Below, piece by piece: positions 23,861 through 31,489 of a stretch of DNA of 37,862 nt. The stretch is taken from assembly GCA_900769405.1 (NCBI GenBank), contig CAAGGL010000015.1, positions 1-37,862 of the forward strand. Reading direction: 5' to 3'. How positions within the stretch are numbered: the first letter of the stretch is position 1; every line of letters begins with the position of its first letter. Source of the stretch: an uncultured Alistipes sp. GTDB taxonomy: Bacteria; Bacteroidota; Bacteroidia; Bacteroidales; Rikenellaceae. The notes below the pieces were generated by a model. The model was not told the DNA's origin. It ran no database searches and saw nothing but the letters and a program-made list of their open reading frames with translations. Made by a program: the position numbers and the translations under genes.

Positions 23861-24289
23861 ATGGCTATCAGATATTTCAACGATTCGTGCACATACCGTC
23901 TGCCCGAGAAACGCCGCACCCGCGAGTGGCTCGTGGAGGTAGCTCGCGAGGAGGGTTACGCGGTTGGCGAGATCAACTATATCTTCTGTTCGGCGGAGCG
24001 ACTTTTGGAGATCAACCGCGAGTTTCTTGGCCACGACTACTACACCGACATCATCACCTTCGACGAGAGCGATCTGCGCGGCGAGGGCGTGATCAACGGC
24101 GAGATCTACATCGACGTCGAGACGGTTGCCGATAATGCTGCGCAGTTTGGGGCGTCGCGCCTCGACGAGATGCGCCGCGTGGTTGTTCACGGCGTGCTGC
24201 ACCTTTGCGGTCAGAAGGACAAAACGCCCCGCGCCGAGCGCCAGATGCACCGCAAAGAGGACAAATATTTAGCCTTCTGGAAACGATGA
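23861..24289 (+). CDS. ybeY: Endoribonuclease YbeY (rRNA maturation factor)
   Basis: YbeY has 142 residues and is a metal-dependent RNase needed for 16S rRNA 3' maturation and ribosome quality control. The FLGHDYYTDIITFDESD segment and the metal motif HGVLHLCGQKDKT are present. The first two histidines of the usual HGxLHLxGYDH are kept, and the third is replaced by Lys with Gln for Tyr. Loss of the third histidine appears to be normal in Bacteroidales homologs (from memory). Its stop overlaps the mnmG start (ATGA), so the two genes are translationally coupled. Confidence 0.9.
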   Translation: MAIRYFNDSCTYRLPEKRRTREWLVEVAREEGYAVGEINYIFCSAERLLEINREFLGHDYYTDIITFDESDLRGEGVINGEIYIDVETVADNAAQFGASRLDEMRRVVVHGVLHLCGQKDKTPRAERQMHRKEDKYLAFWKR

Positions 24290-26169
24290 GAACCGAGTAT
24301 GATATCATAGTTGTCGGCGGTGGTCACGCGGGCTGCGAGGCGGCAGCTGCGGCGGCAAATTTAGGTTCGCGCACGTTGCTTATCTCGATGGATATGAGCA
24401 AGTTCGCCTCGATGTCGTGCAACCCTGCGGTGGGTGGCGTGGCTAAGGGTCAGATCGTGCGCGAGATCGACGCGCTGGGAGGACAGATGGGTCGCATCAC
24501 CGACCTGACGACGATCCAATTCCGTATGCTCAACCGCTCGAAGGGAGCCGCGATGTGGAGCCCGCGAGCGCAGTGCGACAAGGCCGAATTCTCGGCCGAG
24601 TGGCGCCGCACGCTCGAAAATACGTGGAACCTCTACCTCTGGCAGGATAGTGTTACCGAATTGATTTTCAACAACATAGACGACCGCAAGAGCGTTGTGG
24701 GCGTTCGCACGCAGATGGGTGTCGAGTTCCGCGCCCGTGCGGTGGTGCTCACGGCTGGTACCTTCTTGGAGGGCGTGATGCACTGCGGACTGAACCGCGC
24801 CGAGGGTGGTCGCGCAGGCGATGCAGCGTCGCACGGCGTGACGGCGTCGCTGGTGGCAATGGGCTTCGAGGTCGATAGAATGAAGACGGGCACGCCCGCG
24901 CGATTGGACGCCCGCACGATCGATTTCGATGCTATCGAGCCGCAATATGGCGACGCAGAGCCGTCGAAATTCTCGTTTATGCCTGATACACAGCCCGTTA
25001 GAAATCAGTTGCCCTGCTTTTTGGTCTATACCTCGACCGAGGTTCACGACGAGCTCCGCAAGGGTTTCGATCGCTCACCGATGTTCACGGGCGTGATTCA
25101 GGGTCGCGGACCGCGCTACTGCCCAAGTATCGAGGATAAATTGCGCACCTTTGCCGATAAGGAGCAACACCAACTCTTCCTCGAACCCGAGGGTCGAGGG
25201 ACTAACGAATACTACCTGAACGGCTTCTCGTCGTCGTTGCCTTTCGAGGTACAAGTGGCTGCATTACAGAAGATTAAGGGTTTGGAGGACGTACATATCT
25301 ACCGTGCGGGTTACGCCATCGAGTACGACTATTTCCCGCCCACGCAGCTCCACCATACGCTCGAAACCAAGCTCGTCGATAACCTCTATTTCGCGGGTCA
25401 GATCAACGGCACGACCGGCTACGAGGAGGCTGCGGCGCAGGGTCTGATGGCGGGAATCAATGCCCACCTCAAACTCGCGGGCAAGGCTCCGTTTGTGTTG
25501 CGTCGCGACGAGGCCTATATCGGAGTGCTGATAGACGATCTGGTTACGAAAGGTGTCGATGAGCCCTATCGAATGTTCACTTCGCGCGCGGAACATCGAA
25601 TTTTGTTGCGTCAGGACAATGCCGACCTGCGTTTGACGCAAAAATCGTTTGAAATTGGCCTTGCAACGCGCAAAAGAATGGAAATTTGCGAGCAAAAAAA
25701 ACTGCACGTAGAATCGCTTATTTCGTATCTTCGCCGACAGAGTGTCACTCCAAGCGATTTACAGGACTATTTGAATTCGATCGATGCAGCGCCTTTGGCG
25801 CAGGGACGCAAGCTTTTTGATGTCATTTTGCGCAATAACGTGACCATTGCGGGTGTTGCCGAGCACTTCCCGAAGTTGGCTCGATTCATCGCGCGCGAGG
25901 AGATTTCGGCCGAGGAGATCGAGGAGGCGGAGATCCAGATCAAGTATCGCGGTTACATCGAGCGCGAGCAGTACATCGCCGAGAAGATGCGCCGCTTGGA
26001 GAACATCGCCATTCCCGACGGTTTCAACTACCACTCGTTGCAGTCGCTGACCATCGAGGCGCGCCAGAAGCTGACGAAGATCCGCCCCGCGACCATCGGG
26101 CAGGCGTCGCGCATCTCGGGCGTATCTCCCGCCGACATCAACGTGCTGTTGGTCTATTTCGGACGTTGA
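24286..26169 (+). CDS. mnmG: tRNA uridine-5-carboxymethylaminomethyl modification enzyme MnmG
   Basis: MnmG (GidA) has 627 residues from the ATG at 24286. With MnmE it installs the cmnm5 group on wobble uridine of several tRNAs using FAD and methylene-tetrahydrofolate. The FAD motif VVGGGHAGCEAA (about 9-20), MSCNPAVGGVAKGQIVREIDALGG, and GQINGTTGYEEAAAQG are conserved, and the C-terminal MnmE- and tRNA-binding helices are complete. Upstream in-frame codons back to 24205 lie inside ybeY and are not conserved. The start overlaps the ybeY stop. mnmG near parS-like sites fits the frequent origin-proximal position of gidA genes. Confidence 0.96.
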   Translation: MRTEYDIIVVGGGHAGCEAAAAAANLGSRTLLISMDMSKFASMSCNPAVGGVAKGQIVREIDALGGQMGRITDLTTIQFRMLNRSKGAAMWSPRAQCDKAEFSAEWRRTLENTWNLYLWQDSVTELIFNNIDDRKSVVGVRTQMGVEFRARAVVLTAGTFLEGVMHCGLNRAEGGRAGDAASHGVTASLVAMGFEVDRMKTGTPARLDARTIDFDAIEPQYGDAEPSKFSFMPDTQPVRNQLPCFLVYTSTEVHDELRKGFDRSPMFTGVIQGRGPRYCPSIEDKLRTFADKEQHQLFLEPEGRGTNEYYLNGFSSSLPFEVQVAALQKIKGLEDVHIYRAGYAIEYDYFPPTQLHHTLETKLVDNLYFAGQINGTTGYEEAAAQGLMAGINAHLKLAGKAPFVLRRDEAYIGVLIDDLVTKGVDEPYRMFTSRAEHRILLRQDNADLRLTQKSFEIGLATRKRMEICEQKKLHVESLISYLRRQSVTPSDLQDYLNSIDAAPLAQGRKLFDVILRNNVTIAGVAEHFPKLARFIAREEISAEEIEEAEIQIKYRGYIEREQYIAEKMRRLENIAIPDGFNYHSLQSLTIEARQKLTKIRPATIGQASRISGVSPADINVLLVYFGR

Positions 26170-26189
26170 GCAATTCACAATAAAAAATT

Positions 26190-26216
26190 AAGCCTACTTT
26201 CGAGTAGGCTTTTTTA
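26190..26216 (+). terminator. Intrinsic terminator of mnmG
   Basis: AAGCCTACT (26190-26198), loop TTCG, AGTAGGCTT (26203-26211), then a T run. It is a perfect 9-bp stem with a stable tetraloop. Confidence 0.9.
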
Positions 26217-26232
26217 TTATACACTTATGTAT

Positions 26233-26248
26233 AGTTCCACGTGGAACA
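26233..26248. other. parS: parS-like centromere site 1
   Basis: The 14-base perfect palindrome GTTCCACGTGGAAC lies at 26234-26247, with A on both sides. Known chromosomal parS sites (TGTTTCACGTGAAACA and variants, including TGTTCCACGTGGAACA) share this core, the binding site of ParB/Spo0J. Confidence 0.8.
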
Positions 26249-26293
26249 CAGAGCGACAAGTCGGTAGGAAACGGCAAGACGCAAAAAAAGTAA

Positions 26294-26314
26294 AACCCGC
26301 CCATATGGCGGGTT
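26294..26314. repeat. AACCCGCC/GGCGGGTT hairpin overlapping parS site 2
   Basis: AACCCGCC (26294-26301), loop CATAT, GGCGGGTT (26307-26314). The last bases are also the left end of parS site 2. The same AAAACCCGCCCATATGGCGGG sequence recurs at 34858-34878 inside repeat element copy 5. Confidence 0.6.
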
Positions 26315-26326
26315 CCACGTGGAACA
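26311..26326. other. parS: parS-like centromere site 2
   Basis: GTTCCACGTGGAAC at 26312-26325 with A after it is identical to site 1 over the 14-base core and lies 78 bases from it. Both lie in the 211-base gap between mnmG and ilvE, downstream of both genes. Confidence 0.8.
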
Positions 26327-26353
26327 AAAACAGCCGCCCCAAACGGAGCGGCT
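26326..26353 (-). terminator. Intrinsic terminator of ilvE (minus strand)
   Basis: AGCCGC at 26332-26337 pairs with GCGGCT at 26348-26353. On the minus strand the stem is followed by a T-rich run (A run at 26326-26330 on +). Confidence 0.7.
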
Positions 26354-26380
26354 ATTCTTTCAAATTCAAACGTCAAGCGC

Positions 26381-27403
26381 TTAGCCCTCGATAATAGTGC
26401 ACCAGCCGTGACGATCCTCGACCTCACCGAACTGAATGCCGCGAAGCTCGTTATACATCTTCACGCACATCTCGCCGGCCTCAGTGCCGTCGCCATAGAC
26501 CAGAGTCACGCCCGAAACGGGGTCATAGATCTTGCCGATGGGCGAGATCACAGCCGCCGTACCGCAAGCACCAACCTCATCGAACGTCGGCAACTCCTCG
26601 ACGGGGATATTGCGCTGCTCGACGGTCAGACCCATATCCTCGGCGATCTGACGCAAGCTCATATTGGTGATCGACGGCAGAATCGAACCCGAGAGGGGAG
26701 TAACGTACTTACCCTCCTTGATACCGAAGAAGTTGGCAGCGCCGCACTCCTCGATATACTTACGCTCGGCAGCGTCGAGATAGATCACGTTAGCGAAGCC
26801 CTTATCGTGCGCCTGAACGCCCGAGTAGATCGATGCGGCGTAGTTACCGCCCGCCTTAACGTGACCCGTACCCTTCGGAGCTGCGCGGTCGTGATCGCGG
26901 TCGATCATCACCTGAATGGGCTTGAATCCACTCTTGAAGTAGGGGCCCACGGGCGATGCAAAGACGATCAGCGTGTACTCCTTGGTCGGGCCCACACCCA
27001 GCTGGGGGCTGGTACCGATCAACAGGGGACGCAGATAGAGTGTCGCACCCGAGCCGTAGGGAGGCATAAAGTCCATATTCAGCTCGACAACCTTGCGGCA
27101 CGCCTCGACGAACAGCTCGATGGGAGGCACGGCCATACAGAGGTACTCGGCCGAGCGCTGCAAGCGTTTACCGTTCTCCTCGACGCGGAACATACGCACC
27201 TTGCCATCGACGCCGCGATAGGCCTTCAAGCCCTCGAACGCCTCCTGTGAGTAGTGCAGGCACGATGCGGCGATGTGCATCGGGATGTACTCGCTGTCGC
27301 TAACCTCGATTTCGCCCCAGGCGCCATCGCGATAGACTGCGCGAACGTTGTAATTGGTTTTTGTGTATGAGAATCCCAAAGATCCCCAATCCAAATTTTG
27401 CAT
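26381..27403 (-). CDS. ilvE: Branched-chain amino acid aminotransferase
   Basis: IlvE has 340 residues and is a fold-type IV PLP enzyme. It makes the last step of Leu, Ile and Val synthesis, or the first step of their breakdown. The PLP lysine is probably K183 (GHVKAGGNYAAS). Other signatures are HYSQEAFEGLKAYRG, PYGSGATLYLRPLLIG, YIEECGAANFFGI and the phosphate-binding region near AVISPIGKI. Length is that of the long (BCAT2-like) bacterial group. It starts 21 bases after metG on the same strand, so the two are probably co-transcribed. Confidence 0.95.
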   Translation of the reverse strand: MQNLDWGSLGFSYTKTNYNVRAVYRDGAWGEIEVSDSEYIPMHIAASCLHYSQEAFEGLKAYRGVDGKVRMFRVEENGKRLQRSAEYLCMAVPPIELFVEACRKVVELNMDFMPPYGSGATLYLRPLLIGTSPQLGVGPTKEYTLIVFASPVGPYFKSGFKPIQVMIDRDHDRAAPKGTGHVKAGGNYAASIYSGVQAHDKGFANVIYLDAAERKYIEECGAANFFGIKEGKYVTPLSGSILPSITNMSLRQIAEDMGLTVEQRNIPVEELPTFDEVGACGTAAVISPIGKIYDPVSGVTLVYGDGTEAGEMCVKMYNELRGIQFGEVEDRHGWCTIIEG

Positions 27404-27424
27404 AAATTATTGTGTTTTAGGTGG

Positions 27425-29461
27425 TTATCCAACTATTGATCCGCTCTTGACCTCCTTTTCGGGCGAGAGCAGAACCAGCTTACCGTCGGCGTCCTCGGCC
27501 ATCAGCACCATACCGCGCGAGAGGGTACCCTTCAATTCGCGGGGTGCGAGGTTGACCAGCACCATCACCTGACGACCAACGAGTTCCTCGGGAGTGAAGT
27601 GTTCGGCGATACCCGAAACGATCTCGCGAGTATCGATGCCGGTATCGACAGTAAGTTTCAGCAGTTTCTTGGTCTTAGCAACCTTCTCGGCAGCCAGAAT
27701 GGTCGAAACGCGAATATCCATCTTCTGGAAATCGTCGAACGAACACTCGGCTTTCTGCGGCTCGGCCGTCTTCTCGGCAGCCTCATTCGCAGCCTTAGTT
27801 GCCTGTAACTTAGCGATTTGAGCCTCAACAACGCTATCCTCGATCTTCTCGAACAGCAGTTCGGCCTTACCGATCACGTGACCCGCCTCGATCACCTGCG
27901 GCTCGCCCAGACGCTCCCAATCGAGCTTCTCGATGTTGAGCATCTTGATGATCTTCGCAGCCGAGAACGGCATAAACGGCTCGATTGCGATCGACAGCTC
28001 GGCAGTGATCTGCAAAGCGATGTTCAGAATGGTCTTAACACGCTCAGGATCAGTCTTTACGACCTTCCAAGGCTCGGTATCGGCCAGATATTTGTTACCC
28101 AAACGGGCGAGGTTCATAGCCTCCTTCAACGCCTCGCGGAAGCGGTAGCCCTCGATGTTCTCCTCCAACGCCTTGCGGATGCGGGGCATCTCGGCCAGCG
28201 TCTCGCGGTCGTAGTCGGTCAACTCGCCTGCCGCGGGCACAACACCGTCGTAGTACTTCTGCGTGAGCACCAGCGCGCGGTTCACGAAGTTACCGAGAAT
28301 AGCCACCAGCTCGTTGTTGTTGCGAGCCTGGAAGTCCTTCCAAGTGAAGTCGTTATCCTTAGTTTCGGGGGCATTTGCGCACAATACATAACGCAGAACG
28401 TCCTCCTTACCGGGGAACTCATCGAGGTACTCGTGCAGCCATACAGCCCAATTGCGCGAGGTCGAGATCTTGTCGCCTTCGAGGTTCAGGAACTCGTTTG
28501 CGGGCACGTTCTCGGGCAGGATATAACCGCCGTGCGCCTTCAACATCGAGGGGAACACGATGCAGTGGAAGACGATGTTGTCCTTACCGATAAAGTGTAC
28601 CATCTTGGTGTCCTCGCTCTTCCAATATTTCTCCCAATCGGGCGTAAGATCCTTAGTAGCAGAGATATAACCAATCGGAGCGTCGAACCACACGTAGAGC
28701 ACCTTACCCTCAGCACCCTCAACCGGAACGGGGATACCCCAATCCAGGTCGCGGCTCACGGCACGGGGCTGCAAACCGCCGTCGAGCCAGCTCTTGCACT
28801 GACCATAGACGTTCGATTTCCACTCCTTGTGACCCTCCAAGATCCACTCGCGCAGCATCTGCTCGTGCTTATCGAGGGGCAGATACCAGTGCTTGGTCTC
28901 GCGCATCACGGGCTTCGAGCCCGAAACGGCACTCTTGGGGTCGATCAGATCGGTCGCATTGAGAGTCGAGCCGCACTTCTCGCACTGGTCGCCATAGGCG
29001 CGGTCGTTGCCGCACTTGGGGCAGGTACCCGTGATGTAGCGGTCGGCGAGGAAGGTCTGAGCCTCCTCGTCGTAGTACTGCTGCGAAGTAGCCTCCGAGA
29101 ACTCACCCTTATCGTACAATGTGCGGAAGAACTCCGACGCTGTCTTAGCGTGGGTGGGCGAGGTTGTACGCGAGTAGATGTCGAACGACATACCCAGACG
29201 CTCGAACGACGATTTGATTATGTTGTGATACTTATCGACGATGTCCTGAGGCGTAACGCCCTCTTTTCGCGCCTTGATTGTGATGGGCACACCGTGCTCA
29301 TCGCTACCGCAGACCGAGATCACATCCTTGCCGCGCTGACGCAGATAACGAACATAGATATCCGAGGGCACATAAACGCCCGCCAGGTGGCCGATATGCA
29401 CCGGACCATTGGCGTAGGGCAATGCCGAAGTAACCAAATAACGCTTAAACTCTTTCTTCAT
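27425..29461 (-). CDS. metG: Methionyl-tRNA synthetase with C-terminal tRNA-binding domain
   Basis: MetRS has 678 residues and charges initiator and elongator tRNA-Met. The class I signatures are ANGPVHIGHLAG (HIGH) near the start and KISTS (KMSKS loop) at about residue 338. The zinc-knob cysteines are in CPKCGND and CEKCGS. After the anticodon-binding helical domain and a Lys/Glu/Ala linker, a Trbp111/EMAP II-like OB domain (about 570-678: FQKMDIRVSTILAAEKV, LVNLAPRELKG, SRGMVLMAE) adds a tRNA grip. This is the long, two-domain form. Confidence 0.96.
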   Translation of the reverse strand: MKKEFKRYLVTSALPYANGPVHIGHLAGVYVPSDIYVRYLRQRGKDVISVCGSDEHGVPITIKARKEGVTPQDIVDKYHNIIKSSFERLGMSFDIYSRTTSPTHAKTASEFFRTLYDKGEFSEATSQQYYDEEAQTFLADRYITGTCPKCGNDRAYGDQCEKCGSTLNATDLIDPKSAVSGSKPVMRETKHWYLPLDKHEQMLREWILEGHKEWKSNVYGQCKSWLDGGLQPRAVSRDLDWGIPVPVEGAEGKVLYVWFDAPIGYISATKDLTPDWEKYWKSEDTKMVHFIGKDNIVFHCIVFPSMLKAHGGYILPENVPANEFLNLEGDKISTSRNWAVWLHEYLDEFPGKEDVLRYVLCANAPETKDNDFTWKDFQARNNNELVAILGNFVNRALVLTQKYYDGVVPAAGELTDYDRETLAEMPRIRKALEENIEGYRFREALKEAMNLARLGNKYLADTEPWKVVKTDPERVKTILNIALQITAELSIAIEPFMPFSAAKIIKMLNIEKLDWERLGEPQVIEAGHVIGKAELLFEKIEDSVVEAQIAKLQATKAANEAAEKTAEPQKAECSFDDFQKMDIRVSTILAAEKVAKTKKLLKLTVDTGIDTREIVSGIAEHFTPEELVGRQVMVLVNLAPRELKGTLSRGMVLMAEDADGKLVLLSPEKEVKSGSIVG

Positions 29462-29498
29462 CTTTTTATAGTAAGAATATAATTATCCAATTAACATA

Positions 29499-29530
29499 CA
29501 AATATAGGCATTTTAATTCACAATTCACAA
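29499..29530 (-). promoter_or_regulatory. Promoter of metG-ilvE
   Basis: On the minus strand TATATTTG (29506-29499) is a perfect -7. The -33 TTG (29530-29528) is 21 bases further up and is part of the AATTGTGAATT heptad repeat. The MATE gene promoter has the same arrangement. Confidence 0.55.
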
Positions 29531-29628
29531 TTTACAATTCAGAATTAATTGTTAATTGGCGAAATCTTTGATTTCGTCACACCTTCGTGGGCTCGCCCTT
29601 TGGGCGACCGCCCCAGCCCACGAAGGTG
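29513..29628 (+). repeat. Composite bulged-hairpin element, copy 3
   Basis: Heptad repeats (AATTCACAATTCACAATT and variants) run 29513-29558. Hairpin 1 is CGAAATC (29560-29566) / GATTTCG (29570-29576). Hairpin 2 has perfect 14-bp arms CACCTTCGTGGGCT (29580-29593) and AGCCCACGAAGGTG (29615-29628). It encloses CGCCC-TTT-GGGCG (29594-29606) and the unpaired ACCGCCCC (29607-29614). Confidence 0.8.
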
Positions 29629-29648
29629 CGCCCGCCATAGGGCGGGGC

Positions 29649-29800
29649 TCATCATTGGCGGGTGGGGGGGTCGGCCAAAGGCCGACCCGCCAATGATGAC
29701 ACGCTTTTAAGAAAAGCGTGGATATATTTTTCTATTACAATGAAATTAAAAAAGCCGCGCAACTGCGTGGCTCTAATTGTGAATTGTAAACTTTGAATTA
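29649..29800 (-). repeat. Composite bulged-hairpin element, copy 4 (inverted)
   Basis: Read on the minus strand, heptad repeats (29800-29774) come first. A spacer holding the MATE gene terminator follows. Next is hairpin 1 (CACGCTTTT 29700-29708 / AAAAGCGTG 29712-29720), then hairpin 2 with perfect 15-bp arms TCATCATTGGCGGGT (29649-29663) and ACCCGCCAATGATGA (29685-29699). The mini-hairpin is 29672-29684 and the C7 run is the complement of seven G at 29664-29670. A CCCGCC/GGCGGG hairpin (29631-29646) lies between copies 3 and 4. Confidence 0.8.
29747..29772 (-). terminator. Intrinsic terminator of the MATE gene (minus strand)
   Basis: On the minus strand AGCCACGC, loop AGTT and GCGCGGCT (29772-29753, one mismatch) are followed by six T. 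It falls inside the repeat element. Confidence 0.7.
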
Positions 29801-29802
29801 CC

Positions 29803-31188
29803 CTAAATCGTTCTCTCCGAGTCGGGATTCTGGCGGAGTTTGCGCACCTGCAACAGGAGCAGCACACCCGCCAAAACAGCCGATGCAACGTCGGCAATGG
29901 GCATACAGTACCAGATACCCTCGACGCCGAATATTCGCGGCATCACGAGCAGCAGCGGCACAAGGAAGAGCACCTGACGTGTGATCGAGAGTGCGATGGC
30001 GCGTTGCGGCTTACCGATACTCTGGAAGAAGTTTGCCGCCACGATCTGGAATCCGACAATAGGCATTGCCATCATCACCAGGCGCATTGCGTGCGAGGCC
30101 AGGTCGATCAGTTCGCGCCCCATCGGCGTCGAGCCGTCGGCAAAGAAACCGGCAATAACGTGCGGTATCAGCTCGGCACAGAGGAAGCCCAGAGTGGTGA
30201 TCGCCACGCCATAACCGATACCCATTTTCAGGATCTTCAACACGCGGCTGTAAAGCCTTGCGCCGTAGTTGTAACCGACGATTGGCTGCATACCCTGATT
30301 CAGACCGTTGACAAACATAATGAAGAGCAGCGCGATACGATTGACGATGCTGAAAGCGCCGATATGCAGGTCGCCGCCATACTCTTTCAGGGCGTTATTG
30401 TTGATCATCGACACCAGACTTGCGCACGACTGCACAAGGAAGGGTGCCATACCGATCGAGATGATTTTCAGCGTTATATCCTTGCTCAGTCGGAATATCG
30501 AGCGGCGGAAGTGGAGGAAATTTTTGGGGTTGGCGAAGTGCACCAACTCATAGATCAGGGCGGTGGTCTGCGCAATCACCGTGGCGTATGCCGAGCCTGC
30601 AATTCCCCACTTGAAGACAAATATAAACAGCGGGTCGAGCACGCAATTGACGGCCACCGAGATCAACATCACGATCATCGATTTTGTCGGGTATCCCGTC
30701 GAGCGCAGTATGGCGTTCAGGCCGAGGTAGAGGTGCGTGACCACGTTACCCCAGAGCAGGATCTTCATATATTCGTGTGCGTCGCCGATGGTCACGTCGC
30801 TCGCACCGAACAGAAACAGCAGATCGTCGAGGAAGAGCAGACAGGCGACCATCGTACCGATACCGAAGATCAGGTTGAGCAGCACGATGTTGCCGAGGAT
30901 TCGGAACGCGGCGGCCTTGTTACCCTGACCCAGACGGATCGACGCCAGCGCCGAGCCACCCACACCGATCATCGCACCGAATGCGGCCGTGATGCTCATA
31001 ATGGGCATACAGATACCGAGCGCGGTCATTGCCAGCGGGCCGACGCCCTGACCGATAAAAATACTGTCGGTGATATTGTATAGCGCCGAAGTTACGGTTG
31101 CAACGATAGCCGGCACGGCATATCGAGCGAGCAATTTGCCGAGGTTATCGGTACCTAACGAGAGTGGAGTTGTCTGTTGTTGCGCCAT
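29803..31188 (-). CDS. MATE family efflux transporter
   Basis: The product has 461 residues and about 12 transmembrane helices, arranged as two similar six-helix halves. It belongs to the multidrug and toxic compound extrusion family, which exports organic cations and drugs in exchange for Na+ or H+. Recognisable segments are YAVPAIVATVTSALYNITDSIFIGQGVG near the start, GVGGSALASIRLGQG, and the second-half NGLNQGMQPIVGYNYGAR. This layout is of the DinF/NorM-like bacterial subgroup. The substrate cannot be told. It is a single-gene unit with its own promoter and terminator. Confidence 0.92.
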   Translation of the reverse strand: MAQQQTTPLSLGTDNLGKLLARYAVPAIVATVTSALYNITDSIFIGQGVGPLAMTALGICMPIMSITAAFGAMIGVGGSALASIRLGQGNKAAAFRILGNIVLLNLIFGIGTMVACLLFLDDLLFLFGASDVTIGDAHEYMKILLWGNVVTHLYLGLNAILRSTGYPTKSMIVMLISVAVNCVLDPLFIFVFKWGIAGSAYATVIAQTTALIYELVHFANPKNFLHFRRSIFRLSKDITLKIISIGMAPFLVQSCASLVSMINNNALKEYGGDLHIGAFSIVNRIALLFIMFVNGLNQGMQPIVGYNYGARLYSRVLKILKMGIGYGVAITTLGFLCAELIPHVIAGFFADGSTPMGRELIDLASHAMRLVMMAMPIVGFQIVAANFFQSIGKPQRAIALSITRQVLFLVPLLLVMPRIFGVEGIWYCMPIADVASAVLAGVLLLLQVRKLRQNPDSERTI

Positions 31189-31208
31189 TTAGTCTTGATT
31201 TCGGGCTG

Positions 31209-31240
31209 CAAAGATAGGGATTTCAATTCAGAATTCACAA
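31209..31240 (-). promoter_or_regulatory. Promoter of the MATE gene
   Basis: On the minus strand TATCTTTG (31216-31209) is a perfect -7 element. A TTG (31240-31238) from the AATTGTGAATT heptad repeat lies 21 bases upstream, as for metG. Confidence 0.55.
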
Positions 31241-31346
31241 TTCAGAATTCACAATTAATCTGCCTGCGGCAGCTTTTCCTCCTTCGCGCCTCAGCCAAGT
31301 TCGAGCCCGCTCGACTCGGCCTTCGGCTTGGCGTCGATTCACAATT
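31222..31346 (+). repeat. Divergent relative of the composite element
   Basis: Heptad repeats (31222-31257) are followed by a hairpin CTGCC (31260-31264) / GGCAG (31268-31272). A second structure follows with arms GCCAAG (31294-31299) and CTTGGC (31327-31332) and an inner TCGAG/CTCGA hairpin. Another AATTCACAATT-type unit ends it (31337-31346). The C-run bulge is missing. It shares GCGCCTCAGCCA with copy 5. Confidence 0.5.
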
Positions 31347-31409
31347 ATACTATAAAGTTCGATCGACCGTTTTTCGAACAAAACTATACGCGAAACGGAA
31401 TAAATTTTT

Positions 31410-31417
31410 TATCTTTG
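31410..31417 (+). promoter_or_regulatory. -7 element of the esterase-sppA unit
   Basis: TATCTTTG is a perfect TAnnTTTG located 72 bases before the ATG at 31490. It supports that start over in-frame codons upstream (31328). Confidence 0.6.
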
Positions 31418-31489
31418 CGTGAGGCTTTTGTTGTCAATCGGCAACCGAGGCTTCGCGACAACGAAATGATTAACAAAAAAGATAGAACA

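Noticed and set aside
27818..29482. A 554-codon + strand open frame opposite metG
   Set aside because: It is the shadow of metG. It has no recognisable domain and the metG reading is certain.
29513..29720. CRISPR array or integron attC cluster
   Set aside because: Repeats are not evenly spaced with unique spacers, no cas or integrase gene is present, and the attC core sites were not seen. The bulged hairpins only superficially resemble attC.
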